From assembly GCF_000247695.1 (NCBI RefSeq), contig NW_004624781.1:7618163-7682162 (forward strand): 64,000 bases of DNA, given 5' to 3'. Position 1 is the stretch's first letter. The number at the start of each line of letters is the position of its first letter. The translations under genes and the position numbers were made by a program. Below, piece by piece: positions 43,938-55,872 of the stretch. The notes under the pieces were generated by a model. That model worked only from the letters and a program-made list of their open reading frames with translations. It made no database searches and was not told the origin of the DNA. This DNA is from Heterocephalus glaber. Taxonomy: Eukaryota; Chordata; Mammalia; Rodentia; Bathyergidae.

Positions 43938-44035
43938 GGCCTGGGGGTGTAGCTCAGTGGCAGAGCCCTTTCCTAGCATCCGCAGGGCCCTTGGTTTGAT
44001 CTCCAGCACTGCAAACAAAACAAAACAAAAAAATA
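43938..44035 (+). mobile_element. ID SINE, older subtype
   Basis: GCCTGGGGGTGTAGCTCAGT, TTTCCTAGCATCCGCAGGGC, GATCTCCAGCACTGC plus an AAAC-rich tail: the general rodent ID form. Confidence 0.9.
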
Positions 44036-44300
44036 TATTCAGATTCTAGCAGAAATAAATGTATTATAAATATTTTCTCACAGTCTGGAGCTTAACTTTA
44101 ATTTTCTTAATCGTGTCTTTAATAAAGCCTAATATATCAACTTTTTCTAATATCGGTTTTTGTGTCCTGTTAAATCTTTTCCCACCCCAAGTTCATGAAG
44201 ATACTCTGCTTTGTTTTCTTCTACAAGATTTATAATTTTAACTTTACATTTCAGTATAAACATGGTCACAACCGTGAAACTGATATCTTTTTCAATCTTT

Positions 44301-44400
44301 TTTTTTTTTTTTTTTTTTTTTTGGAGCTGGAGATCGAACTTGGGACCTTGCGCTTGCGCCGCAGGCACAGAAACCTCTGAGCTAAATCCCCGGCCCTCTT
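44301..44400 (-). mobile_element. ID-like SINE
   Basis: T run, GGAGATCGAACTTGGGACCT to GCTAAATCCCCGGCCC. TTCAATCTTT flanks both ends. Confidence 0.95.
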
Positions 44401-44729
44401 TATTCAATCTTTAATTTCTCTCTGCAGTGTTTTTATAGTTGTCAGCTTTCATTTGATTCCTTCCTAACTTTTATGCTATGGTAAATGGCATTTTTAAAAC
44501 TGCTTTTTAAACTGTTCATCGTTCGTAAATAGTGAACTTTTACCCTGATGACATTCTTTCATTTTCTCAAAATTATCAAATGTTTTATATTCATTTTGTA
44601 TATCTGATCATTCTAATGTCACATACTTTGTGCATCTGATTTTGCGAGTGGGACTATTTTCCTTTGGTGGCTTGTGACTTTTGCTGTGATTTCGTGGTCA
44701 CTGACACTTTGATGATGGGAATTCTTTTT

Positions 44730-44820
44730 TTTTTTTTTTTTTGGTACCAGGAATCAAACTCAGGACCTTGTGCTTGCAATGCAGGCACGGTGCCACTGAG
44801 CTAAATCCCTGGCTCAACAG
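44730..44820 (-). mobile_element. ID-like SINE
   Basis: GGTACCAGGAATCAAACTCA to GCTAAATCCCTGGC. GGGAATTCTTT flanks both ends. Confidence 0.95.
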
Positions 44821-45229
44821 TGGGAATTCTTTTGAAAGTGAGTTTCTCCAGGGACATTTTTCACTCTCTTCCAGGTATCTGGGAGCACTACTGGTCCAGG
44901 ATTACTTGAAAACAAATTCTCAGCTGTGGCATAAAATAAATAGTACACTCAGAGGATAAACTCAGACCTCGGACTTGTGCAGGCTCAGCTTTTCATTATA
45001 AAATCTTTGCAGTGAGGTTACAGCGTGCACATTTCCCTCCCTTCTCCTTCAGCGCAGCTTGCTACTCCGTCTGCCTCCTCCACACACACTGTGGCCCCGC
45101 AACTCCTGCGGGTCTCTTCCTTGAATGGTTGCAGCTTTCAGCATGGACACCTATGCCACAGCACAGGGGAGCTTGTGCCGGCCCTGCAGGTGGATGTCTA
45201 GACATCATCCATATTGTCAGTATTTTTCT

Positions 45230-45312
45230 TTTCCTTTTTTTATGGTGGTCCTGGGTCCATCCCCAGGCCTTCACCTAGGCCTACGCATGTGCTCTACCAC
45301 TGAGCCACACCC
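45230..45312 (-). mobile_element. Old ID-like SINE
   Basis: 'CCATCCCCAGGCCTTCACC' to 'CTCTACCACTGAGCCACACC' after a T run. Confidence 0.65.
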
Positions 45313-45395
45313 TGGTGGGATTGTTAATCCTCTTCTAAAAACTCAGCTCCACTCTTTCTGTGCCCAGCCTTGGGACACAACTAGAAACAGGTGTG

Positions 45396-45471
45396 GGCTG
45401 GGGATTTAGCTCAGTGGTGCCTCGAAAGTGCAAGGTCCTGAGTTTGATCCCCACTACCAAAAAAAGAAAAA
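45396..45471 (+). mobile_element. ID-like SINE
   Basis: GGGCTGGGGATTTAGCTCAG to GATCCCCACTACC, with an internal deletion. GAAACAGGTGTG and GAAACACAGGTGTG flank it. It lies 310 bp before CFAP92 exon 7. Confidence 0.92.
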
Positions 45472-45781
45472 GAAACACAGGTGTGAAGAGACGCTTGCAA
45501 AGGCACTTGCAGGTTAGCAGGGAAAATACTGACTGAACTTTAGGAAGCCCGTGTCTCGAGCCAGCCCCCATGCTGGTCACCTATACGATGCCTTGTGGTT
45601 CAGGGTGACCTCTCAGAGCGGGTTCTCTTGTGGGTGCCCATGTGGAGGAAACCTGGGCTCCCATGGCTGCAAGTAGTGAGTGTGGCCATGGGATGTGAGT
45701 GCTCCATGCTGGGAGCCTCCCTTTCCTGGAGGCAGTGTTACCCGAAGCCATTGTGACCTGCTGTTGCCTGCTCTCTCCTAG

Positions 45782-46665
45782 AGGCTGTGCACCCCCGTCT
45801 ACTGCAGGTACCAGTTCCATAAGACGCCGGTTCACCAGACCAAGGGCGAGCCCCACGGAACCCATGTTTATTTCCATGACATCAATGTCATCTTCCTTGG
45901 GGCCATGCACCCCAGTGAGCTGCGGGAGTACCTGGAAGGCCCCCCCATGGTGGTGGAAGTTCATGACCGGGACCGGAAATCTGAGGAGTCCTCCCAGAAG
46001 CCCATCCTCTTTGGAGAGGACCCCTTGAATTCACACCTCAACCTGCAGGCCTTCATCTCCCCTGCAGATACAGAGAACAACCCTTTTGAGTCACAGAAAA
46101 AGCTGTGGAACCCTTACGGGGTCGCCCGGGTCAGTTTTGCCAACCTCCTCCTTGGCCACAAGTACTTGAACCTGGTTGTCCCCATCCACAGCTGTGAGCC
46201 CAAGTCTACAGGCTGTGCCAAGGGCAGCAAGAACAGGAGGCCTGATGTCCTCCAGCACAGCCCGATGCCCATGGGCAGCTACCTGGAGGCAAACTCACAG
46301 CTTAAGCTGCGTGTAGGCATCGCAGTGCCACTGAGCCCTAGAGCTGAAGCCCCTCAACCGGATCTTGCAGACTCCCTGTTCGGCCGCATAATTTTCGTGT
46401 TCAGCTTCAAGAAGCTGTTCCTCCTCCCTGACCTGCTGCACGATATCACCACAATCAACGCCAAGGCCCTGGAGCTAGACTCCTACCCAATCCGTAACGT
46501 CCAGCAGATCCTGTCAGCCTTCAAGATGCGGGTGAAGGTGCAGGACCAGCCATCCCTGGACGTGCTCACTGGCTTCCATCTTCTGGATGGCACAGTCCAC
46601 CTCTTTGTCCTCGAGGGCTTGGCAGAGCAGGGCCTCAAGCAGCTGTGGAACAGCCACCAGAGCCG
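45782..46665 (+). CDS. CFAP92: CFAP92 coding exon 7 (large central exon)
   Basis: At 884 nt this is by far the largest exon. Acceptor GCTCTCTCCTAG at 45781; donor AGCCG|GTAGGG. It encodes residues 373-666 plus two bases. Notable segments are CRYQFHKTPVHQTKGEP, THVYFHDINVIFLGAMHPSE, EYLEGPPMVVEVHDRDRK (a C2-like strand pattern), KYLNLVVPIHSC, and later GRIIFVFSFKKLFLLPDLLHD and FHLLDGTVHLFVLEGLAEQG. It is GC rich at third positions, unlike the flanking introns. The ATG at 45905 is internal, not a start. Confidence 0.95.
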
Positions 46666-47365
46666 GTAGGGACTTCCTCTGTGTTTCAGGTAAAAGCCAC
46701 AGCATCCAGGTGTGGAGGGGATGGAAGACCTTCCAAAGGCAAGGCTGGTCGTTGGCCTGGTGTCTGAAAGGGAGATGTTGATGCTCTTCCCCTCATGATT
46801 CATCAGCAGGATTTGAGAACAGGCAGAATTGATGGTGTTTGGAGGAAGGAAGGATTTAGGGGTAGACAGAGAGTGTGGTTCAGAAGATAGGTACCTCCCT
46901 CAGGCCTGAGCCAGGGCTACTGTGACTAACAGGGCAGAGGGTTCTGTGTTAGATTCATCTCAGGCCAGGGAAGCCCTGTCTAATTATTTCGAGGCTGAAG
47001 GGGCTGCCTCTGGAGGCTCTGCATCAGCTGAGGGTTCTCACTCAGGGGGACCTTGTAGAAACATTAAAGTGTCTGCTTGGGCCACAGCAGGTGGCTGCTC
47101 ATGTTCTTCCATTCTTTAGTTTTGGTGACATGATATTTCTCTCTTCCACAATTTGTAAGTAATCTCAAAATAGTTTCCTTCTTTTAGTGTGAAGTCCCCC
47201 TCTGTCCTCAGAGGTCAGGTGGCCCAGCCCCCACATGGAGACAGCAGTCTGTCCAGAAGTTGCATTTTTGTATCCAGGCAGGGCCTGCAGCACTGATGAG
47301 CCAGGGTCACCAGAGAGGAAGCAGCCTTGCGTCTGAGTATTCACCGGCAATAACCAAACACACAT
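46666..47365. other. CFAP92 intron 7, left end
   Basis: No exon, RNA or confident repeat recognised. Confidence 0.35.
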
Positions 47366-47369
47366 CCAC

Positions 47370-47815
47370 ACAGAAACTCATACACAAATGTTCATAGCAG
47401 CTCTCTAAATGATGGTCAGAAAGTGGAAATAACCCAGATGCCTATCACCTGATTAGCACAATGTGGTGTATCTGTGGAACAGAATATTATTCATCCCCCA
47501 AAAGAAATGAAGTATTGGTCCACTCACTTCAACACAGATGAGGCTTGAAGACACTTTGCTAAGTAAAAGGAGCCAGGCACAAAGGCGCCTACTGTGCCAC
47601 TCCACTTATGTCAAATATCGAGAAAAAGCAACCACAGAGATGGAAGTGGATCAATACTTGCCATGGACTCAAGGGAGGGGAAAAGATGAGTAATGGGTAG
47701 ATTTTCTTTTCAGGGTGATGAAAATATTCTAGAATTGGGTAGTATGCATGACATTCATTACATGGTGCATAGACTAAAAACCATTCCACTGTGCACTTTC
47801 AAAGGTTGAATTTTA
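47370..47815 (+). mobile_element. L1 3' UTR-type fragment
   Basis: 'CAAATGTTCATAGCAGCTCT', 'AATAACCCAGATGCCTATCA', 'ACAGAATATTATTCATCC', 'AATATTCTAGAATTGGGTAG' and 'CACTGTGCACTTTCAAAGG'. Confidence 0.8.
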
Positions 47816-48350
47816 AGGTAAGGACGGGGACTGGCTACCGCTGCTAGTCATAGGTAAAGGCTGGCCATGCTAGAAAGACCAGCCATGTGATTTAGGGTGG
47901 GGCTCCGGGTCCCACAGTACGGCTGATCTGGAGCCCAGAGCCACCACAGGGCAATGAGTCACCGCCCCTGCTCTGAGTGCCATAGCTCCAGTGCCACGGC
48001 CTCCCTAGCTGCGAGGACCTGCACTGCTGTCACTCGTCAGGACCATGACTCCACGAGGAGAGGGTAGTGGAAGCCAGTGTTGGGAACTGTCCCAGACTCT
48101 GCCTTGGCTGGTTTGTAGTCTATGTCCCTTCCCTGTCATAAACCATTTCTGGGAGGACAACAGCCCTGCTGAGTCCTGTGAGCCCTGCCAGTGTCACACC
48201 TGACAGTGGTCCATAGTCTTCATAAGTAAGAGTGGTTTGGGGGGCTGTGCCTTCACACTCTGCAGTCCAGCTCATTCTGTGTGTGTAGTATATGAATTGT
48301 ATTTCAGAAGTCTTTTTTTCCAGGGGCAAAAATAATATGAAGTATAGAAG
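47816..48350. other. CFAP92 intron 7, no feature seen
   Basis: No exon or clear repeat recognised. Confidence 0.35.
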
Positions 48351-48351
48351 T

Positions 48352-48425
48352 AGGCTGGTGGTGTGACTCAGTGGTAGAGTGCTTGCCTAGCATGTGCAAG
48401 CCTGGGTTTGAGCTCCAGGGATGAG
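48352..48425 (+). mobile_element. ID SINE, older subtype
   Basis: GGCTGGTGGTGTGACTCAGT, GAGTGCTTGCCTAGCATGTG, TTTGAGCTCCAGGGATG. A GT array (48437-48460) follows on its tail side. Confidence 0.88.
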
Positions 48426-48436
48426 TGTTTGTATTT

Positions 48437-48460
48437 GTGTGTGTGTGTGTGTGTGTGTTC
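48437..48460. repeat. Short (GT)n array
   Basis: About 11 GT units just downstream of an ID SINE. Confidence 0.9.
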
Positions 48461-48644
48461 ACTGAATTCAGTTTAATGGACTTAGAAATAAAAAATAATT
48501 AACTAGAAAAATGCATCTGCTTGGAAATTAATACGTTTCCAAATAACATGTGAGCCTAAAAATTAGTGGAATTAGACATTTTTAATGGAACAATAATAAA
48601 AATGCATAATATGTAAATCCATGAGGCAATGTCAAAATATTTCT

Positions 48645-50095
<1,451 letters not shown>

Positions 50096-50259
50096 TAAAC
50101 AAATGCCCCTTACCTAGAGGAAAAATTACAGCCTTAGATTTGAGAGGAAAAGGTTAAAAATTAATGAGACATGACTGTAGATGTTGCAGACATTGATGTA
50201 TGTATTTCAAACTGTGCTGATAAATTTAAAATTTTATAAAACTTTAATGCCAAAAACAT

Positions 50260-51345
50260 GTTCAGATAAGATAGTTTAATGAAATTTCTGGACATAAAAA
50301 TTGGTGGAAAATGCTATTAAATTGCTAGATACCATCTACATCTAAAAACTAATTTAAAAATATTTGAAGTATAAAAATATGAAATTCATAGGAATAAATT
50401 TACCATAAAGACATGAAAAGACTCAATCATGAATATCATAGAACTTTGAGAAACATTAAAGAAGACCCAAATAAGCAGAGAGATACTATGTTCATGAATG
50501 GGAAAACTCTCTTAAAATATCAGTTATTCCTAAATTGGATCTATAAAGTCAATGTAATCCCAATTCTTTTCTTTTTCTTTTTTTTTTTCTTTTTTTTTGC
50601 TACTGGGGATTGAACTCTGGACCTTGCACTTGCGAGGCAAGGCAGCAGAACCACTGAGCTAAATCCCCAGCCCCTGCAATCCCAATTCTAAAATCCCAAC
50701 ATTTTCAAAGTACAGAACTTGAATAATTGGTTTTAAAATGTACATCAGCATACACAGGTCTTAAAAAGACACTCAAATACAAACAAGATGAGAGAACTTG
50801 TCATACTAGATACCGATTTATTATAAAACTAAAATAATTAAGACAATATGCTATTGGTTCAGGTATAATAAGCAGATCCCTGAAAATAATAGATAATCCA
50901 AAAAGATGACAGATAAGCTATTGCTTGCTATATGATATGTGTGATATTACAAAATCAGCATGGAATGAATATGCTAAAATTACTAAAATGAGAAAAATTA
51001 CTAAATTGTACATTTTAAAATAGTAAATTTTACACAGTGGGGTACCACCTCCTACCCATTAGAAAGACTAGAATTTAAAAAGTCTAGAAATGTTGGTGAG
51101 GATGTGGAGAAATCAGAACTGTTATTCACTGCTTTGGAAAATAGTCTGACAGTCTGTTAAATGATTAAACATAGAGTAACAATATGACTCAGGCATCCCA
51201 TTCCCAGGTCTATGACTAAGAAAAATTGAAACATACCCACACCAACCTAATACATGAATATTTGTAACAACATTATTCATAATAGCCCAAAAATGGAAAG
51301 AATCTAAATGTCCACTAAGTGATGAATGGATAAACAAATTCATAT
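50260..51345 (+). mobile_element. L1 fragment (ORF2 to 3' end), split by a SINE
   Basis: Sense L1 text: 'AATTCATAGGAATAAATTTA', 'ATGTTCATGAATGGGAAAAC', 'TAAAGTCAATGTAATCCCAA', 'GGTGAGGATGTGGAGAAATC', 'CACTAAGTGATGAATGGATA'. No intact frame. Confidence 0.85.
50568..50675 (-). mobile_element. ID-like SINE nested in L1
   Basis: Long T-rich run, GCTACTGGGGATTGAACTCT to GCTAAATCCCCAGCCCC. GTAATCCCAATTCT and GCAATCCCAATTCT flank it. Confidence 0.95.
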
Positions 51346-51411
51346 ATATATGAATATATATTCATATTCGTATGTATGTACGAATGTTATTTGGACAAAA
51401 TAATAAAGCAG

Positions 51412-51455
51412 CCAGGCACAGTGGTGTATACCTGTAATCCCAATGGGACATTAAC
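51412..51455 (+). mobile_element. B1 5' fragment
   Basis: GCCAGGCACAGTGGTGTATA and CCTGTAATCCCAATGGG only; the rest of the B1 is absent. Confidence 0.8.
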
Positions 51456-51462
51456 CTTAGTA

Positions 51463-51463
<1 letters not shown>

Positions 51464-51499
<36 letters not shown>
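51464..51499. repeat. (GT)n microsatellite
   Basis: Pure GT run following the B1 fragment. Confidence 0.95.
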
Positions 51500-52325
51500 G
51501 TGCAGGCCAGGTTAGCACATATAAGTTGATGTAACCACCACTACAATCAAGATCCTGAACTATTATGTCACCAGAAAGATCTCCTTTCTGCTTCCCATTT
51601 ATAGTCAAACCTACCTCCTTAACCAGCCTTAACCTTGGTCAAGTACTAATTATTTTCCATCCTATAATGAAATAAGTAAAATCAGAAAATATATGACCTT
51701 TTGATTCTTTCCCCTCTTTGTATAATGCCCTCTAGACCCATCCAAAGTGTGTATCGGTAGTTTGTTTCTTTTGATTGTTGCACAGTGTTTCATGGCATGG
51801 CTGTGCCATTATGTAATCATCCACTTGTTGAGGGACATTTGGGCTGTTTCTAGTTTTTGACTATAATTAGAGCTGCTATGAGCAGTCATACCCAGGTTTT
51901 TGCGTGGACATAAATTTCGTTTCCTGAGGTGCATGCCTGGAAGTGATTGCTGGTCAAATGATATGTGTACATTCAGTGTGGTGGGCAGAATTCCATCATG
52001 GCCTGAGTGCCTCATCCCTGGTGGACTCCCACCCTCTCCCCGCTCCTCAGCTTTGTAGTTTAAAGAAACTACTGACCTAGTTTCCAGAGTAGCTGTGACA
52101 TTTGACATTTCACTACCAATGGATGAGACACCCAATTTATTTGTATCCTTGCCCATTTCTGGTATTGTCACTATTTTTTATTTCAACTGTTCTAGTAGAT
52201 GTGTAGTCACATCTCACTGTGGCCTTAGTTCATATTTTCCTGTGCCCAGTGATACTAAATACCTTTCATGTATTAATATTTGCCATCTGTGCATCCTCTG
52301 GTAAAATGTCTCTTCATGTCCTTTG

Positions 52326-52690
52326 TTGTTATGGTTTATATCAGGAGTCTCCCTAAAGCCTCATGAGATCATAGAAGGGACCTTTGGAAGGTGACTGGAT
52401 CACATGGGGCTTACAGCTGACTTGCTGTTAGGAGGTGGGGCCTGATCAGAAGAGGCAGCTCACTGTGGCTGTGACTCAGAAGGTTCTATCTCCTTTCCCT
52501 CCTCCTCACTTAACTCTGCTTCCCCGCCACCATGACATGAGCAGCTGCTCCTCTGCCCTGCCTTTCCTCCATGCTGTTTCCTCCTCAGAGCCAGCTGACC
52601 GTGACTGTAACTGTGAGCCAATATAAACCTCGTCTCCTTTAAGTTGTGGGCATCAGGTGTTGTGTCTCAGTGAAGAGAAGTGCCTGAGAC
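52326..52690 (+). mobile_element. MaLR-type LTR nested in L1
   Basis: 'GTTATGGTTTATATCAGGAG', 'CTAAAGCCTCATGAGATC', 'GGTGACTGGATCACATGGGG', 'ATATAAACCTCGTCTCCTTT' and 'TCAGTGAAGAGAAGTGCCTG'. The L1 text reads on across it. Confidence 0.8.
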
Positions 52691-52755
52691 ATTTGCCCAT
52701 TTTCTAACTGGATTATAGGGTGGTTTTACTGTTAGGTTTTAAAAACATATTCTAG

Positions 52756-52840
52756 AGGGGCCGGGGATTTAGCTCAGTGGCACCGTGCCTGGCTCACAAG
52801 CACAAGGTCCTGAGTTCAATCCCCGGTATGAAAAAAAAAT
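52756..52840 (+). mobile_element. ID-like SINE nested in L1
   Basis: GGGGCCGGGGATTTAGCTCA to CAATCCCCGGTATG plus A-tail. Confidence 0.95.
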
Positions 52841-53556
52841 TTACTCCTAGTCTACAACTTATCTTTTCAGTACCCTAAAAAGTTATTTCCCAAAGAAAAG
52901 ATTTTCTAATCTTTATGTTGTCCAGTTTATTTAATTTTCCTTCTTTTATAGATCATGCTTCTAGTGTCAAGTAAGAATTCTTTGCAAAGCCTGAGGTCCT
53001 GAGTATTTTCTCCTAAAAGTGTTACAGTTTTATGATTTACATTTAAATCTATGATTTATTTTAGATTAATTTTTGTATAAAGCGTGAGGTTTAAGTCTAG
53101 GTTTAGTTTGGTCTCTTTTTTGTACTTATGGATATCCAGTTGCTATAGCACCACTTTTTGAAAATACCACCCCTTTGTACACTCCTTGGGATTTTCTTCA
53201 CAGACTTGCAATACTATTTTATATATTGTTTTTGTACCTTTATCAAGAATCAGCTACTCATAATTGTATGGCTCCATTTCTTGAATCTCTTCTCTATTCC
53301 ATTGATCTGTATCTATCCTTTGCCAATAACACCGTCTTGGTTATAGCAGCTAATTGAGTAGTGATGCCTTCCATTTTATTCTTTTTCAAAATTGTTTTGA
53401 TTTTTTAGTCCCTTGGCTTTTTTCATATAAATTGTACAATAAGCTGTCTGTACTCACAAAAACTTTGCTGGAATGTTGTTAAGAGTAGTGTTAAACGTAT
53501 ATGTTGTTTCGGGGAGAACTGCACCTTTGCTGTGTTGTCTTCCAATCCGTGAACGT

Positions 53557-53715
53557 GAAGCTGGGCATCGTGGTGCACACCTGTAATCCCAGCACTTGGG
53601 AGGCTGAGGCAGGAGGATCATCATGGGTTTCAGATCAGCCTGGGCTACACAGTGAGTTTAAAACCAACCTGAGCTACACAGTGAGACCCTGTCTCAAAAA
53701 AACAAAATAAAATGT
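53557..53715 (+). mobile_element. B1-type SINE with internal duplication
   Basis: GAAGCTGGGCATCGTGGTGC to GAGACCCTGTCTCAAAA. The 'CCTGGGCTACACAGTGAG' and 'CCTGAGCTACACAGTGAG' segments are tandem. Confidence 0.95.
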
Positions 53716-53889
53716 TTTTCAAAAAATAAACTATTAACTTTGAAACAATTATAGCACACAAGTTGCAAACATACTCACAGTTTCCATGCACCCATTACCT
53801 AGTTCTTCCATAACTGTAATGCTTTATTTTTTTTGTAATGTTTTATTGATCGAAACAGGATGCCTAACTAGACTGCAGGGATCTTACTC

Positions 53890-54185
53890 AGATTTCACCT
53901 GAAAAATCCCTTTTTGAAAAACAAAATTAAAGCATTTAGGTGATAAATTAGCGACCTCACAATAGAGAAACAGTTCAACAAGACAATAGTAGAAAGAGTA
54001 AGGGAGAAAGAGTGATACATTTGGCTATGTTAAAATCAGCAACTTCTGTTCATCAAAAGACATCCTAAGAATTGTAAAAAGATAAGCCACAAACAGGAAA
54101 AAATAAGCGCCATGTGTGGAACAGAATTAGTAACCTGAACATGTAAAAGACATCTTGTGAATCAATAAGAAAACCGTAAAAGCCC
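53890..54185 (+). mobile_element. L1 ORF2-region fragment
   Basis: Sense L1 phrases 'TTTGGCTATGTTAAAATCAG', 'TCTGTTCATCAAAAGACATC' and 'GTGAATCAATAAGAAAACC'. Confidence 0.75.
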
Positions 54186-54189
54186 AGGA

Positions 54190-54335
54190 ATTAGCCCTGA
54201 GCTCCATCCCCAGCCGCCACCCCCGACCCCTCACCCTGTGAGACAGGATCTCTCCAAGTCGCTAAACTGCCTGCTCCAGCAATCTTCCTGCTTCAACCTC
54301 CCAGGGATGCGCCACCATACCTGGCCCTTTTGTTT
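54190..54335 (-). mobile_element. ID+B1 composite, reverse, ID part truncated
   Basis: CCTGAGCTCCATCCCCAGCC, then GAGACAGGATCTCTCCAAGT, AATCTTCCTGCTTCAACCTC and GCGCCACCATACCTGG. It ends about 95 bp before CFAP92 exon 8. Confidence 0.8.
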
Positions 54336-54433
54336 TCAAACAAGCAAAAGTAAAAGCCCTGCTAGACAACAAAGCCACTTTCCCAGACCAGCGGAGCTAC
54401 GGGAATGCCCTCTCTCTCCACCTTCTCTTGCAG

Positions 54434-54628
54434 AATCCCCGAGTCCCAGCGTGGGGAGTACAAGGTGCTGTACAACTCGCAGCTGTTGTTCCGCCGCAGG
54501 CTCTACGCAGACCTGGAGACGGTCCTGTACCACGTGCACCTCTCCAAGCCCGTGGCGCAGCTCTTGAAGCGGCAGGCCCTCTACGTGCGCAAAGCAGTGC
54601 CACGTACAGTCTTCCAGGCGCTGGCCAG
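54434..54628 (+). CDS. CFAP92: CFAP92 coding exon 8, followed by a GC 5' splice site
   Basis: Acceptor CACCTTCTCTTGCAG; residues 667-731 (RIPESQRGEYKVLYNSQLLF to AVPRTVFQALA) plus two bases of Arg. The next exon needs a phase-2 donor after GCCAG. The sequence there is CCAG|GCGAGG, so the intron would be of the GC-AG class. The frame stays open beyond it into a poly-Gly run, but the only nearby GT (54666) would break the phase with exon 9. A GT to GC assembly error next to the G tract cannot be excluded. Confidence 0.9.
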
Positions 54629-54666
54629 GCGAGGGGGGGGCGGGGGGGGGGCGGGGGGGGGGCGGG
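54629..54666 (+). promoter_or_regulatory. CFAP92: GC-type 5' splice site and adjacent G-rich tract
   Basis: The donor reads CAG|GCGAGG, matching the U1 consensus at seven of nine positions. It runs directly into four G-runs separated by single C's, ending CGGG at 54666. G-runs downstream of weak donors are known splicing enhancers and such tracts can form G-quadruplexes. Whether this one does is inference. Confidence 0.7.
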
Positions 54667-54717
54667 TCCTCCTCATCCTATCTTGTGCTCCTTGAATGTT
54701 TAATAAAGATCAGCCAA

Positions 54718-54875
54718 GGGGGGACCTAGTGGAGCATGTCTGTAATCCCTGCACTGGGGAGCTGAGGCACATGGATATTCCTGAGAGGTCAAGGCCAGCC
54801 TGAACTACATAGTGAGTTCGAGGCCAGCCTGAACTACATAGCAGGATCCCATCTCAAAAAAAAAAAAAAACTGCC
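54718..54875 (+). mobile_element. B1-type SINE with internal duplication
   Basis: CCTAGTGGAGCATGTCTGTA to GATCCCATCTCAAAA. 'GAACTACATAG' occurs twice at the duplicated unit. Confidence 0.9.
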
Positions 54876-54892
54876 CCCCAAAACAAAAAAGA

Positions 54893-55082
54893 GCTAAGTG
54901 TGATGGGGCATGTCTATAATCCTAGCACTCTGGGAAGCTGAAGCAGGAGGATCACAAATTTGACTCCAGCCTGGGCAATTTAGCAATTTAGTGAGACCGT
55001 CTCAAAATAAGAATTTTTTAGAAGAGCTAGGAATGTAGCTCAGTGCAAGGACCTTGGGCTCAGTCCCCAGTACCACAAAAAC
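54893..55082 (+). mobile_element. B1+ID compound SINE
   Basis: GAGCTAAGTGTGATGGGGCA to GTGAGACCGTCTCAAAAT, then GAGCTAGGAATGTAGCTCAG to CAGTCCCCAGTACCAC. Confidence 0.88.
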
Positions 55083-55685
55083 TAGTTTTAATAGTAGATA
55101 GTAGTGATGGTAGTGAGAGCAGTGGTAGCAGTACTAGTAATAATAATGATGATGGAGAAGAAGGCGGCAGAGAAATGGAGAAAGAATTCGAGCTCAGGAG
55201 ACTTTTCCTTGCCGCCCCCCCCACCCCCACCCCCACCCTGCAGTGCTGCCCCAGCAACCAGGCAGGCGCACATGAGTGCAGCTTTATGGGAGTTCCCAGG
55301 CTGGGAGCCACAGGAGGAGGTGCCAGGCATTTGGGGGCCCTGAGCCTGGAGGTCAGGGGATGGCAGGACCCTGTGCTGGGCGCCTGAAATGGGAAGTCAC
55401 TGGGCACTCTGTCAGGGAGAGAGAAGAAAGCTGTTTATTCCGTCCAAGTGGGAGCTGCCTTTACCTTGGCTTTATTCCTGCCTGAAAGGTAAGGAGCCAA
55501 AATTGAGCAAGTTAGACGAGAAGCAGGGGTCACCCCCAGGCACCCACTGTACCCGACTGCAGGACTTGTGGGGATAGCGGCATGTGTGCTGGTCAACACC
55601 CATGTGGACCTGGCACTGCCATGCTAGGCCTGGGAGAAGGCACCAAGGTGGAGGGGGTGTTTTTAGTTGTTTAGGTTTGCTTTTT
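55083..55685. other. CFAP92 intron 8, low-complexity then unclassified
   Basis: A TAGTAG/ATGATG-rich run (55085-55170) and a C-rich (CCCCCA)n patch (about 55216-55240). The rest shows no exon or repeat. Confidence 0.5.
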
Positions 55686-55689
55686 TGTG

Positions 55690-55872
55690 TGTGTATGGTA
55701 CTGGAAATTGAACCCAGGGCCTTCTCACTGAGCTGCATCCCAGCCTCTTGTATTTTTTGTTTTGAGACAGCATCTTGCTAAGTTGCCCGGGCTGGCCTCG
55801 AATTTGTCATCTTCCTCCCTCAACCTCCCAGAGTGCTGGGATTACAGACCTGCACCACCACAACCTGCACCA
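55690..55872 (-). mobile_element. B1+ID compound SINE, reverse
   Basis: TACTGGAAATTGAACCCAGG to TGCATCCCAGCC, then GAGACAGCATCTTGCTAAGT, CATCTTCCTCCCTCAACCTC and GACCTGCACCACCAC. Confidence 0.88.

Larger units (their letters stand above)
43426..44720 (-). mobile_element. L1 fragment, reverse, interrupted by an LTR and SINEs
   Basis: Left piece 'GTAAATGTTCTTTTTATATT' and 'GTGGATACAGGTCCTTTGTG'; after the LTR and an ID copy, 'AAATATTTTCTCACAGTCTG', 'CTACAAGATTTATAATTTTA' and 'CATTTGATTCCTTCC' continue the same antisense L1. Confidence 0.75.
51500..53475 (-). mobile_element. L1 fragment, reverse, split by an LTR and a SINE
   Basis: Antisense L1 text from 'AGGTTAGCACATATAAG' and 'TTGAGGGACATTTGGGCTGT' through 'TCCTTGCCCATTTCTGG' to 'TATTCCATTGATCTGTATCT' and 'AATAACACCGTCTTGGTTAT'. 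A foreign piece lies at about 51980-52090, and the MaLR LTR at 52326-52690. Confidence 0.8.

Noticed and set aside
54629..54666. GT at 54666 as the donor of CFAP92 exon 8
   Set aside because: It would add a poly-Gly run and end in phase 0, which does not join exon 9.
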